NCBI GenBank assembly: GCA_016202615.1
Contig: JACQOI010000116.1
Location: 1-37,223 of the forward strand
Length of the DNA stretch: 37,223 bases
Origin: Betaproteobacteria bacterium
GTDB taxonomy: Bacteria; Pseudomonadota; Gammaproteobacteria; Burkholderiales; SG8-41
Reading direction: 5' to 3'
In this document: positions 16,143 to 23,362 of the stretch, one piece after another
Layout of the letters: the number at the start of each line of letters is the position of its first letter
Numbering within the stretch: position 1 is the first letter of the stretch
Program-made: the position numbers and the translations under genes
The notes under the pieces: generated by a model
What the model saw: the letters and a program-made list of their open reading frames with translations, nothing else
Database searches by the model: none
Told to the model about the DNA's origin: nothing

Positions 16143-17062
16143 GGCGCGTTGTTCACCAGCATCTGTTGAAACAGGTTGACTCGAGCGGCGCCGCCGGGAC
16201 CAAGGTCGCTTAACTGCAGCCAGATCGAAACCACACCGGTGCGCTGATTAGCCACGGCAAAAGTAATCGTGCAGTCGCTGACGTTCCGCGACAGCAGATC
16301 GGGCGCCACGCCCGGCGGCGTCGGTTGACCCGCGGAAATCACATAGTTCGAATAGCGCTGCAAGACGCCTGCAACCGGATCGCATTGATACGTCACGGGT
16401 CCGGACACCACATGGAAGCGGCTGCCGGGCGATTCGAGCTGGAAATTATTAGGCTGGAATGTGAAGCGGTTCTCGTTGCCGACTGATACCGCAAACGCGG
16501 TGATCAGGCTCTTGTTGCCGCCGGTGGCCGGTCCGCTGGCATACGCGTCGGCATTGGCAAAACCCGGCCCCAGATTGTAGATCACCAGAAAATCGGCGTT
16601 GGGCACGATAGGCCCGAATATCGGCGAAATCGGGACTGCGCCCAGAGTGCGAAAACAGGTGTCGGCGACGCCGAACACCATCACGTCCTCGTCGGCCAGT
16701 CCGTCGAGCGGCGCGACGTCGGGACAGGTATTGGGACCGGTGGGCGGTATCACCGGGCTAGGCGTCGCGGAGCGATAGCGCCCGCCGGTGCGCGTCTGGA
16801 GGAATTCGAGATAGAACACGGTGCCGACATTCGTCACGCGCACACTATTGGGCAACGCAGCCTGCACGTCGCGGCCGATGCGTTTGAATGCGGTTTCCGC
16901 GTTGTCGGACAGCGCGGCGCGGCTTGCTGAGTCGATGTAGCCTTCAATCGGTGTACGAATGAACAGCGCGATGCCGGCCGAAATGATCCCCAGTACCGCG
17001 ATCACCACGACGGCTTCCGCCAGTGTGAACCCCGCGATGCGGCGCAGTCTGTTCATGGGCAT
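16139..17062 (-). CDS. mshO: MshO, minor pilin
   Basis: A 307-residue prepilin-type protein. The leader MPMNRLRRIAG ends at Gly11, followed by FTLAEAVVVIAVLGIISAGIALF with Glu at +5, the prepilin peptidase and methylation pattern. The large C-terminal domain contains DNAETAFKRIGRDVQAALPNSVRV near residue 50, characteristic of the PilW/MshO group of tip-initiating minor pilins. It lies 13 bases after mshD and overlaps mshP. A second ATG two codons in is an equally possible start. Confidence 0.86.
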   Translation of the reverse strand: MPMNRLRRIAGFTLAEAVVVIAVLGIISAGIALFIRTPIEGYIDSASRAALSDNAETAFKRIGRDVQAALPNSVRVTNVGTVFYLEFLQTRTGGRYRSATPSPVIPPTGPNTCPDVAPLDGLADEDVMVFGVADTCFRTLGAVPISPIFGPIVPNADFLVIYNLGPGFANADAYASGPATGGNKSLITAFAVSVGNENRFTFQPNNFQLESPGSRFHVVSGPVTYQCDPVAGVLQRYSNYVISAGQPTPPGVAPDLLSRNVSDCTITFAVANQRTGVVSIWLQLSDLGPGGAARVNLFQQMLVNNAP

Positions 17063-17075
17063 GCGCTCATGCGGG

Positions 17076-17687
17076 TCATGGCACCGCGTTCGGCGCGTAC
17101 TGCGTGCGGTAACCTTCGACCGTGACCACCGTATTGGCCGGTCCGGTCACGGTCACTGAAATCTGCAATGAATCAGCGGCAGGAACGACACCGAGCGCCG
17201 TCTGGGTTATCGTCACCGCCGCGTTGTATACATCAAGGCCGGCGATCGGCGCGCCGGTGATGTCCTTGATCCCGGGTGGCGCCTCCAGCGCCGTGTTGTA
17301 ACCGTTGTAGTCGCTCACGTTGTCGAACGGCGTGACCCCGCTGTAGCGGGTTTCTCCGGCCTCGGGACCGAGCGGCAGCCTCGCCTCGTCGTTCGGCCCG
17401 CCGGCGCCCCCCGTGCAGTCCGCCGGCCCGGTCGCTGTTGCCGCGTTGGGATCGTCCGGATCGCAGAACGTAAACGGCATCGACTCGATTTCCTCGAGCA
17501 ACGACTCCGCAATCGCGACCGACTGTTTGCGTATCAGCGGATCGACGCTGTCGCGCGTGGCCGTGGTGATCGCCAAAATCACGCCGCTGATCCCGACACC
17601 CACTACCGCAATGAATACTGCCACCTCGATCAGCGAAAAGCCGGCTTGCCGGCACTTCGACCCGAACGAACCGCAGCTAGTAGACAT
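17076..17687 (-). CDS. mshD: MshD, minor pilin
   Basis: A 203-residue prepilin-type protein with leader MSTSCGSFGSKCRQAG (cleavage after Gly16) and FSLIEVAVFIAVVGVGISGVIL with Glu at +5. The segment ATRDSVDPLIRKQSVAIAESLLEEIESMPF is the PilV/MshD hallmark. The remaining domain has an acidic Cys-containing loop (FCDPDDPNAAT). It overlaps the end of mshC by 11 bases, so the two are probably coupled in translation. Its role is in the minor-pilin complex that primes pilus assembly. Confidence 0.87.
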   Translation of the reverse strand: MSTSCGSFGSKCRQAGFSLIEVAVFIAVVGVGISGVILAITTATRDSVDPLIRKQSVAIAESLLEEIESMPFTFCDPDDPNAATATGPADCTGGAGGPNDEARLPLGPEAGETRYSGVTPFDNVSDYNGYNTALEAPPGIKDITGAPIAGLDVYNAAVTITQTALGVVPAADSLQISVTVTGPANTVVTVEGYRTQYAPNAVP

Positions 17688-18159
17688 AACCGGTCTGGTT
17701 CACGACGGTAATAGTGCGAACAGGATCGTCCGGCACAAGGCTGGTGAATGTGATCACCACCCCCGCACTCGGTTGTCCCAATCCATTGAAAGTGAAATTG
17801 GCTAAGCTCATGGTGACGCGGCCGGGATCGAGCTTCCAGCGCGCTTCGGTCGAGTCGGTATGCGCGCCCAGCGGGTCGGCCGGGTCAACTGGGCTGGGCA
17901 CGCGGTTGGTGCAGGCGACGTCGTAACACGCCTCGACGCGCGTTGCGGTGACATTGACGAATACCAGCCTGCGCTGCGCCACCGCGACTTTCTGCGCATA
18001 GCGCACGATACTTTTGGTCTCGTCATAAAAACTGCGCGACGAAAACGCATCGCCGCTCACGAGCCTCGGGATCGCGATCGCCGCCAGAATGCCGAGCACC
18101 ACGAGGGTGACGGTCATCTCGACGAGGGTGAATCCCTTCGCGTACGATTGCGCGCCCAT
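17677..18159 (-). CDS. mshC: MshC, minor pilin
   Basis: About 160 residues. The leader MGAQSYAKG is followed by [24 protein letters not shown] (Glu at +5). Next come FYDETKSIVRYAQKVAVAQRRLVFVNVTATRVEACYD and a C-terminal RTITVVNQTGYVY, the GspH/FimT-like arrangement of MshC. The ATG at 18159 has a GGGAG Shine-Dalgarno six bases upstream, so it is preferred to the TTG at 18165. It is the first minor-pilin gene after the two major-pilin-like genes and is separated from them by strong hairpins. Confidence 0.87.
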   Translation of the reverse strand: MGAQSYAKGFTLVEMTVTLVVLGILAAIAIPRLVSGDAFSSRSFYDETKSIVRYAQKVAVAQRRLVFVNVTATRVEACYDVACTNRVPSPVDPADPLGAHTDSTEARWKLDPGRVTMSLANFTFNGLGQPSAGVVITFTSLVPDDPVRTITVVNQTGYVY

Positions 18160-18181
18160 TTTCAACTCCCGATGCTACGAA

Positions 18182-18262
18182 GCCCCGGCGGCCGCAATTT
18201 CCCGGCTGACGGGGCCTCTATCATTGGGCGGGTGAAGCGCGAAGCATCGCTCCGCGCTCACC
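18182..18262 (-). promoter_or_regulatory. Stem-loops after the pilin gene, before mshC
   Basis: Directly behind the first pilin stop, the minus-strand RNA can fold GGTGAGCGCG...CGCGCTTCACC (18231-18262), about 14 base pairs with one bulge and one mismatch. A second stem follows, pairing GCCCCG with CGGGGC (18182-18187 and 18210-18215). Neither is followed by a T-run. Such hairpins behind pilin genes often protect the abundant pilin mRNA and reduce read-through into minor-pilin genes; that role here is an inference. Confidence 0.5.
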
Positions 18263-18265
18263 TTG

Positions 18266-18718
18266 TTAGTTGCAGTTCGTGACAACCGTTGCTACCGCGC
18301 CAGATGGAGCATTGTAAGTCGCCTGGCATGTTGCGCTGCCGCCTTGGGGACGGAAGGTATCCGGGTTGCCGCCATAGGTGGTTGTCATACCTTGACATAG
18401 CGTTGCACTCTCACAGCGCATGGCGGTGCCAATCCCGGCAAAGGTGCCTGCCGGGACGCCGGTACCGGCAAAAACCGTCACCACGGCGCCATCCGCCATG
18501 GTAACGGTGGTAGCTGTGAGTGTTCCCGTCGCAAAGTAACGGCCCTGCACCACCGCAACTGCGGAGCGAAGGCCGCCGGCGGCGCCGTTCACTGCTGCGA
18601 TCCGCGCGTCGGTCGAGACGTTGATAAAACGCGGCAGCGCGGTCGCGGCAAGTATGCCGAGCACCACGATAACCACGACCAGCTCAACCAGAGTAAAACC
18701 TGCTTGTTTGGATTTCAT
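18266..18718 (-). CDS. mshA: MshA-type major pilin candidate 1
   Basis: A 150-residue type IV pilin. The leader MKSKQAG (cleavage after Gly7) precedes [25 protein letters not shown] with Glu at +5. The mature part has [26 protein letters not shown], typical of MSHA pilins, and two cysteine pairs ([13 protein letters not shown] with VVTNCN at the very C-terminus). The ATG at 18718 has an AGGGA ribosome-binding site; an in-frame start at 18736 is less likely. It sits in tandem with a second pilin of the same design at 18808-19290. I cannot tell from sequence alone which is the main subunit (MshA) and which the MshB-type companion. Confidence 0.82.
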   Translation of the reverse strand: MKSKQAGFTLVELVVVIVVLGILAATALPRFINVSTDARIAAVNGAAGGLRSAVAVVQGRYFATGTLTATTVTMADGAVVTVFAGTGVPAGTFAGIGTAMRCESATLCQGMTTTYGGNPDTFRPQGGSATCQATYNAPSGAVATVVTNCN

Positions 18719-18807
18719 TTCTATCCCTATCAACAAGGTTCCGTTAAAAAGCTCACAAATCCTAGTGAGGCTACCCCTTCCTCCGGCAGATTCCGTGCCA
18801 AGTCAGC

Positions 18808-19290
18808 TCAGTTACAACCGCTTGTCACAGGAGCACCGTAAACCGGCGCGTTGCCCGCCGCAGTCGGCGCCTGATAAGTAAAGCTGCAGTTTGCCGGCGT
18901 CGTGCCGCCGAGCACCTCGACCGTGATAATTGCGCCTGCGCCAGCCCCGCCGCCCGTAGTGTTAAATCCCTCGGTCGCAGAAATGGTCAGCCCCGCCGCC
19001 GCAATGATGCCCGCAGCGTTAGCGGTCGGGTATCTGTTGATGGTCGTGACGTTCAAACCTTCCATTGGCAGCGGGAATCCGGTGTCGATGCATGCCGGCG
19101 TCACCAAGCAGGCGCCGTGCGCGAGCGCTGCCGCCCCTTTCACAGATCCTAGCGCGCCGTTGAGTTTGGCAATGCGCGCCTGGAGCTGCAGGTTGGCGTA
19201 ACGCGGCAACGCTATTGCCGCCAATATGCTCAGAATAACGATCACCACGATCAATTCAATCAATGTGAAACCGGTCTGCTTCGCTTTCAT
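18808..19290 (-). CDS. MshA/MshB-type pilin candidate 2
   Basis: A 160-residue type IV pilin. The leader MKAKQTG precedes FTLIELIVVIVILSILAAIALPRYA (Glu at +5), then QARIAKLNGALGSVKGAAALAHGACLV. Cys residues in the middle (ACLVTPACID) and near the C-terminus (ANCSF, TSGCN) suggest a disulfide-bonded loop as in MSHA pilins. It is first in the pilin pair and has a GAGGG ribosome-binding site. A possible promoter lies 85 bases upstream, so it may be the more strongly expressed copy. It is clearly paralogous to the gene at 18266-18718. Confidence 0.82.
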   Translation of the reverse strand: MKAKQTGFTLIELIVVIVILSILAAIALPRYANLQLQARIAKLNGALGSVKGAAALAHGACLVTPACIDTGFPLPMEGLNVTTINRYPTANAAGIIAAAGLTISATEGFNTTGGGAGAGAIITVEVLGGTTPANCSFTYQAPTAAGNAPVYGAPVTSGCN

Positions 19291-19374
19291 AAGCCCTCAC
19301 TGACTATGTGACTAATGTCACGGATTTTACAATAAAGAGTCGCTGCAAGCGTCGAAATTCCAACGGATTTTGCG

Positions 19375-19380
19375 ATTATA
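19375..19380 (-). promoter_or_regulatory. Possible -10 element for the pilin genes
   Basis: A perfect TATAAT on the minus strand lies in the 103-base gap between the minor pilin stop and the pilin start, about 85 bases before the ATG. No good -35 is seen at 16-18 bases upstream. The GG and GC dinucleotides further down do not have the 10-base spacing of a sigma-54 promoter. This is a weak prediction. Confidence 0.3.
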
Positions 19381-19393
19381 GCCCTGAGACAAC

Positions 19394-19993
19394 TTAAAAC
19401 CACTTATATTCCCGCGTCGGGAGTACCGTTACCCCAACCACCGTCTTGGCGCCCGCCGCGGCGCCAGGCTCATAACGCAGCAGCGCCCGAAAGCGCAGCT
19501 CCTTGATATCGGCGTTACCGGTGTCGAGGTAGGCCCGGCTGTTGGGCACGTACACCAGTTCATGATCCTTGGACGCGAAATACCAGTTGCCCGGCTTGGG
19601 TGGAGACACATACTCTCCGGCGTAACCCGCGGGCGGATCCGACAGCCAAGTTACGGGGTTCTCGCGCTCGAGCTGCGGCAGCTCAGCAGTGCGGTTGGCG
19701 ATGATCAGCTCCGCCATGCGTATGCGCAACCCCATTTTCACCGCTTCGAGCGTGTAATCCATAACCGCCTTTTCCGCACGCTCCTGATAATAAAGCAGCC
19801 GTTCCACGGCGACCGTCGCCAGCGTGCTGATGACGATGATCACCACGATCAGCTCGATCAGCGTAAAGCCGGCATGAATCAGTTTCGGGTTTCGAGTTCC
19901 AAGTTTCAGGTTGGCAAAGCGAATACCCGAGAACCGCGCCACACGGCGTTCGAACTTGAAACCTGAAGCCTGAAACCTGAAACCGGCTTTCAT
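19394..19993 (-). CDS. mshF: Prepilin-type minor pilin at the mshF position, with a repeat element in its leader
   Basis: A 199-residue pilin-like protein between mshG and the major pilins. The pilin helix AGFTLIELIVVIIVISTLATVAVERLLYYQERAEKAVMDY begins only at residue 41. Residues 4-41 are translated from a GTTTCAG-type inverted element (19871-19984). Deleting these 38 codons joins MKA to GFTLIEL, an ordinary short prepilin leader; the AGF triplet is present at both edges. The resulting 42-residue basic leader contains other Gly-Phe pairs. The ATG at 19993 overlaps the mshG stop (ATGA), so the start is well supported. The symbol is given by position; similarity to Vibrio MshF could not be tested. 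Confidence 0.72.
   Translation of the reverse strand: MKAGFRFQASGFKFERRVARFSGIRFANLKLGTRNPKLIHAGFTLIELIVVIIVISTLATVAVERLLYYQERAEKAVMDYTLEAVKMGLRIRMAELIIANRTAELPQLERENPVTWLSDPPAGYAGEYVSPPKPGNWYFASKDHELVYVPNSRAYLDTGNADIKELRFRALLRYEPGAAAGAKTVVGVTVLPTREYKWF
19871..19984. repeat. 7-bp-period inverted element inserted in frame in the minor pilin gene
   Basis: Arms are GTTTCGG, GTTTCGA, GTTCCAA, GTTTCAG, GTT (19882-19912) and AACTTGA, AACCTGA, AGCCTGA, AACCTGA, AACC (19953-19984). The 40-base core includes GCGCCACACGGCG, shared with the mshK element except for one base. In the coding direction both elements read RRVA across this core. Confidence 0.82.
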
Positions 19994-21213
19994 TTGATCA
20001 TGTTCTTGCCGAGGTCCCACATCGGCAGGAACACGCCGAGCGCGAGGATCAGCACCATGACGCCGAGCGCGATGATCAGGACCGGCTCGATCTGCGACGA
20101 CAGGGTCTTGAGCTCGTACTCGACTTCGCGCTGGTACAGGTCGGCGACCTCCTGCATCATGTCGTCGACCGCGCCCGACTCTTCGCCGACCGCCACCATT
20201 TGCAGCACCACCGGCGTGAACACACCCGAGGCCACTGCGGTGCGCAGCACCGATTCGCCGCGCTCGACGCCCTCGCGCATTTTTTCGATTTTTCGCGCGA
20301 TGAAATCGTTGTCGACCGTTTGTGCCACCGTAGTGAGCGCCTGCACCACGGGCACGCCGCTGCGGCTCGCCAACGCAAAGCTGCGCGCGAAACGCGAAAG
20401 CGTCGCCTTGACTATGATCTTGCCGGCGATCGGAAATTTCAGCTTGATTTCATCCCACCTGAGCTTGCCGGCAGGCGTGTTGACCCACCAACGAAACCCG
20501 AAAATCACGGCTATCAAGCCCACCAGCATGGCCGGCCACCACGCGACCATGAAATTCGAGAACTCGATCAGGATGCGCGTCATCAGCGGCAGCTCGGCAT
20601 TGAAGTTCTTGTAGACCTTGGCGAAGGCCGGAATCACGAACAGATTGATGATGACGAGCGCGATCGCCATCGTTGCAACCACAAAACTCGGATAGCGGAT
20701 CGCCGACTTCACCTGCTCGCGCATGAATTTCTCGAACTCGAGGTGGTGAAACATGCGCAGGAAGATCTCCTCGAGCTGGCCGGTCATCTCGCCCACGCGC
20801 ACCATATTGACGTAAAACGGCGAAAACACGCCGGGCTGGCGCGCGAGCGACGGCGACAGTTCGCGCCCGGATTCGAGGCTCTCGCGAATGTCTTTGATCA
20901 CCGCTGAGAACGTTTTATTGGTGGTCGATTCCTGCAAGCCGGCGAGCGCGCGCATGATAGGCACACCCGCTTTCAGCAGCGTGTACATCTGGCGGCTGAA
21001 CAACATGAGGTCGAGCTGGGATATCGGCTCCTTGAACAGCCGCTCGAAAAAGACTTCGCCCGAGGCGGCCGGCGCGCTGGTCGGCTCGATTTCAACCGGC
21101 GTGATGCCGAGGTTGAACAATTGCGACGCGGCAGCACCGCTGTCGGGGCTTTCGAGCACGCCCTGAACCAGCTCGCCGCCGGAATTACGCGCTTTGTAAG
21201 CGAAGTACGCCAT
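19990..21213 (-). CDS. mshG: MshG, PilC/GspF-like inner-membrane platform protein
   Basis: A 407-residue polytopic protein with two GspF domains. The first spans about 68-190 (FSRQMYTLLKAGVPIMRALAGL) and the second about 270-400 (FARSFALASRSGVPVVQALTTV). Membrane segments lie near 170-195, 220-240 and 375-400. It is the platform on which the ATPase MshE drives pilin polymerisation. It starts with MAYFAYKARNSGGELVQG, as usual for the family. The ATG follows immediately after a TCAGC-type repeat arm (21215-21249), with no clear Shine-Dalgarno. In the normal order it would be next to mshE; here an S23-type gene lies between them. Confidence 0.94.
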   Translation of the reverse strand: MAYFAYKARNSGGELVQGVLESPDSGAAASQLFNLGITPVEIEPTSAPAASGEVFFERLFKEPISQLDLMLFSRQMYTLLKAGVPIMRALAGLQESTTNKTFSAVIKDIRESLESGRELSPSLARQPGVFSPFYVNMVRVGEMTGQLEEIFLRMFHHLEFEKFMREQVKSAIRYPSFVVATMAIALVIINLFVIPAFAKVYKNFNAELPLMTRILIEFSNFMVAWWPAMLVGLIAVIFGFRWWVNTPAGKLRWDEIKLKFPIAGKIIVKATLSRFARSFALASRSGVPVVQALTTVAQTVDNDFIARKIEKMREGVERGESVLRTAVASGVFTPVVLQMVAVGEESGAVDDMMQEVADLYQREVEYELKTLSSQIEPVLIIALGVMVLILALGVFLPMWDLGKNMIK

Positions 21214-21214
21214 G

Positions 21215-21665
21215 GTTAGCGGTCAGCTCTCAGCGGTCAGCTTTCAGCTTCGAAATCAAAGACGACAACATTCGTTTTACCTCAGTCACTTTTTCTTCAA
21301 CGTTCGCATAGCTCGACTGACTCAGCATTCCAAGATCCTTGGCCAATAGCAGATGATATTCAAGTTCGCTCGCCGAGCCCATCGCGATATGCAAAAAACG
21401 CGCAAAGTCCGCATCGCTGTTTCTGCCGCAGCCCTCGGCGATGTTCGCAGCTATCGATGAACTTGCGCGTCTGATCTGGCTCGTCAGCCCATAAATCTCT
21501 GTGGCTGGAAATACCTTGCTCAACCTGTAAATCTCCAAGGTCAATACATGACTCTTTTTCCATACCTTGAGGTCTCTGAATCCTTTCATGAATAAGCTGA
21601 CCGCTGATCGCTGATCACTGATAGCTGATTGCTGATCGCTGATCGCTGACAGCTGTTAGCTGTCC
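21215..21665. mobile_element. S23-bearing element with 7-bp-period inverted arms (mshE/mshG junction)
   Basis: One arm is GTTAGCG, GTCAGCT, CTCAGCG, GTCAGCT, TTCAGCT (21215-21249). The other is ten consecutive 7-base words of the GCTGATC type (21596-21665). The four-helix-bundle gene occupies the interior: its last codons and stop lie in the first arm and its ATG is 6 bases from the second. The mshE stop lies in the long arm, and the mshG start is 1 base beyond the other. Arm words match those of the empty elements at 5022-5121 and 32131-32230. Confidence 0.65.
21230..21589 (-). CDS. S23/IVP-type four-helix-bundle protein (copy 2)
   Basis: A 119-residue protein with the classic family consensus: FRDLKVWKKSHVLTLEIYRL near the start, then FPATEIYGLTSQIRRASSSIAANIAEGCGR, FARFLHIAMGSASELEYHLLLAKDLG and a C-terminal helix ending KLKADR. 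Four helices are expected. It splits mshE from mshG in the pilus operon, in the same orientation, and has no known part in pilus assembly. Its C-terminal KLKADR and stop codon are encoded by the flanking repeat arm, so gene and arm form one unit. It is only distantly similar to the copy at 2847-3194. Function unknown; binding of its own repeat arms is a hypothesis. Confidence 0.88.
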   Translation of the reverse strand: MKGFRDLKVWKKSHVLTLEIYRLSKVFPATEIYGLTSQIRRASSSIAANIAEGCGRNSDADFARFLHIAMGSASELEYHLLLAKDLGMLSQSSYANVEEKVTEVKRMLSSLISKLKADR

Positions 21666-23362
21666 TCAAACTGGTTGCTGATCCGCATCGCCTCGTCGAC
21701 CGTGGTCTTGCTGTCGATCACCAGCTGTGCCGCATGAGCACGCAGGGTACGGCCTCCCATCTCGCGGCTCGCGACCTCGATAAATGCCGCCGGGTCCTCC
21801 TGGTTCGCGGCCTCGACCACCGGCTTGCTCATTTCGAGCATCTCATACACCCCGGTGCGCCCAAGGTAACCGGTGCCGTTGCAATGCGAGCAGCCCTTGC
21901 CTTTGACGTAGCGGTGGTTGTCGACCTTGGAGCCGAGCTCCTGCGACAGCCATTCGTGCTCGCCCGGCAGCAACGTATAGGTCTCAGAACAGCTTTCGCA
22001 GATCAGGCGCACCAGCCGTTGCGCGAGAACCATCTGCAGCGACAGCGCAACCATGTAGCGCGGCGCGCCCATGTCGAGTAGCCGCACCGGCGTGGTCACC
22101 GCATCGTTGGTGTGCAGCGTCGACAACACCATGTGGCCGGTCATCGCCGCACGCAACCCGGTCTCCACCGTTTCCTGGTCGCGCATCTCGCCGACCAGGA
22201 TCACGTCGGGGTCCTGGCGCAACGCCGAGCGCAGCACGCGCCCGAACGTGAGCTCGATTTTCTCGTGCACCTGCACCTGGTTGATGCCGGGAAGCCGGTA
22301 CTCGACCGGGTCTTCCACCGTGATGATCTTGCGCTCCGGCGTATTGAGTTCCGCGAGCGCGGCATAGAGCGTGGTGGTCTTGCCGCTGCCGGTGGGCCCG
22401 GTCACCAGCATCATGCCGCTCGGCCGGCGCAACACGGCGTGCACGCGCTCGAGAATGTGCGGCGGCATGCCGAGTTTGTCGAGCGTGAGGATGCCGCTCG
22501 CCTGATTGAGCAGGCGCATCACCACCGATTCGCCGAACTGCGTCGGCATGGAGGAGATCCGCACGTCGACCATGCTGTTGCGGATCTTGACGTTGAAGCG
22601 CCCATCCTGCGGCAGACGCTTCTCCGAAATATCGAGCCCCGACATGAGTTTCAGCCGCAGCACCAGCGCGGATGCAATCTTGGGGTCGGCTTCGGTCTGC
22701 AAATGCAGCACGCCGTCGATGCGGAACCGGATGATGAGCTTTTTTTCCTGCGGCTCGATGTGGATGTCGGAGGCGCGCACCTGGGTCGCGTCCTCGAATA
22801 CCGACTGCAACAGCTTGACGACCGGCGCCTCTTCGAGCCCGGGCGTGATCGCCAGCACGCCAAAATCGACGACGGCATCGCCCAGTTCCGCCTGGAGTTC
22901 CTGCGCGAGGCCGGTGATTTCGCCGGTGCGGCGATAGACCCGATCGACGGTCGCCAGCAACTGCGATTCGGTGACCACGGCGATTTCGATTTCACGCTTG
23001 AGTATGCGCGCGATCTCGTCGTAGGCATTGAGGTCGGTCGGGTCCGCCATGCCGATCTTGACGACCCGGGCGTTGTCCTCGAGCGCAATGGCGCGGAATC
23101 GGCGCGCCTGGGTCTCCGGCAGTTTTTGCGTGACCTCGGGCCTGATGTTGTAGTATTTGAGGTTGATATACGGGATCTGCAGCTGCTTCGCCAGCGCTTC
23201 GGAAATTTCTTCCTCGGTGACGTAACCCTGCTCGATGAACACCCGCCCCAGCTTGCGCCCGCTGCGCTTCTGCTCGTCGAGCGCGAGCTTCAGCTGCTCC
23301 TGCGTCAGCAGTTTCTGCTGTACGAGTATTTCACCCAGTCGGACTTTTTCCGGTCTTGCCAT
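21656..23362 (-). CDS. mshE: MshE, pilus extension ATPase with c-di-GMP-binding type N-terminus
   Basis: A 568-residue hexameric motor of the GspE/PilB family. The N-terminal MshEN region shows two tandem motifs: RLGEILVQQKLL (8-19) followed by LTQEQLKLALDEQ, and KLGRVFIEQGYV (37-48) followed by EEISEALAKQL. This is the module that binds cyclic di-GMP in Vibrio MshE. The ATPase core has Walker A GPTGSGKT (322-329), an Asp box near ITVEDPVEY, Walker B VILVGEMRD, a His box STLHTNDA and the zinc tetracysteine CESC/CSHC. In the first motif the usual Gly before the final hydrophobic pair is Lys. It opens the pilus locus; its last codons overlap the repeat arm downstream. Confidence 0.95.
   Translation of the reverse strand: MARPEKVRLGEILVQQKLLTQEQLKLALDEQKRSGRKLGRVFIEQGYVTEEEISEALAKQLQIPYINLKYYNIRPEVTQKLPETQARRFRAIALEDNARVVKIGMADPTDLNAYDEIARILKREIEIAVVTESQLLATVDRVYRRTGEITGLAQELQAELGDAVVDFGVLAITPGLEEAPVVKLLQSVFEDATQVRASDIHIEPQEKKLIIRFRIDGVLHLQTEADPKIASALVLRLKLMSGLDISEKRLPQDGRFNVKIRNSMVDVRISSMPTQFGESVVMRLLNQASGILTLDKLGMPPHILERVHAVLRRPSGMMLVTGPTGSGKTTTLYAALAELNTPERKIITVEDPVEYRLPGINQVQVHEKIELTFGRVLRSALRQDPDVILVGEMRDQETVETGLRAAMTGHMVLSTLHTNDAVTTPVRLLDMGAPRYMVALSLQMVLAQRLVRLICESCSETYTLLPGEHEWLSQELGSKVDNHRYVKGKGCSHCNGTGYLGRTGVYEMLEMSKPVVEAANQEDPAAFIEVASREMGGRTLRAHAAQLVIDSKTTVDEAMRISNQFEDS

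Noticed and set aside
18166-18265. A c-di-GMP (GEMM) riboswitch before mshC
   Set aside because: The hairpins lack the conserved GEMM tetraloop and receptor sequence pattern; they look like post-pilin stem-loops.
19330-19360. A sigma-54 promoter for the pilin genes
   Set aside because: TGG and TTGCA are present, but the GG-GC spacing is 13 instead of 10.
21596-21665. Tandem 7-bp repeats as a CRISPR array
   Set aside because: Units are 7 bases with no spacers and no cas genes nearby; the arms are inverted partners, not a repeat-spacer array.
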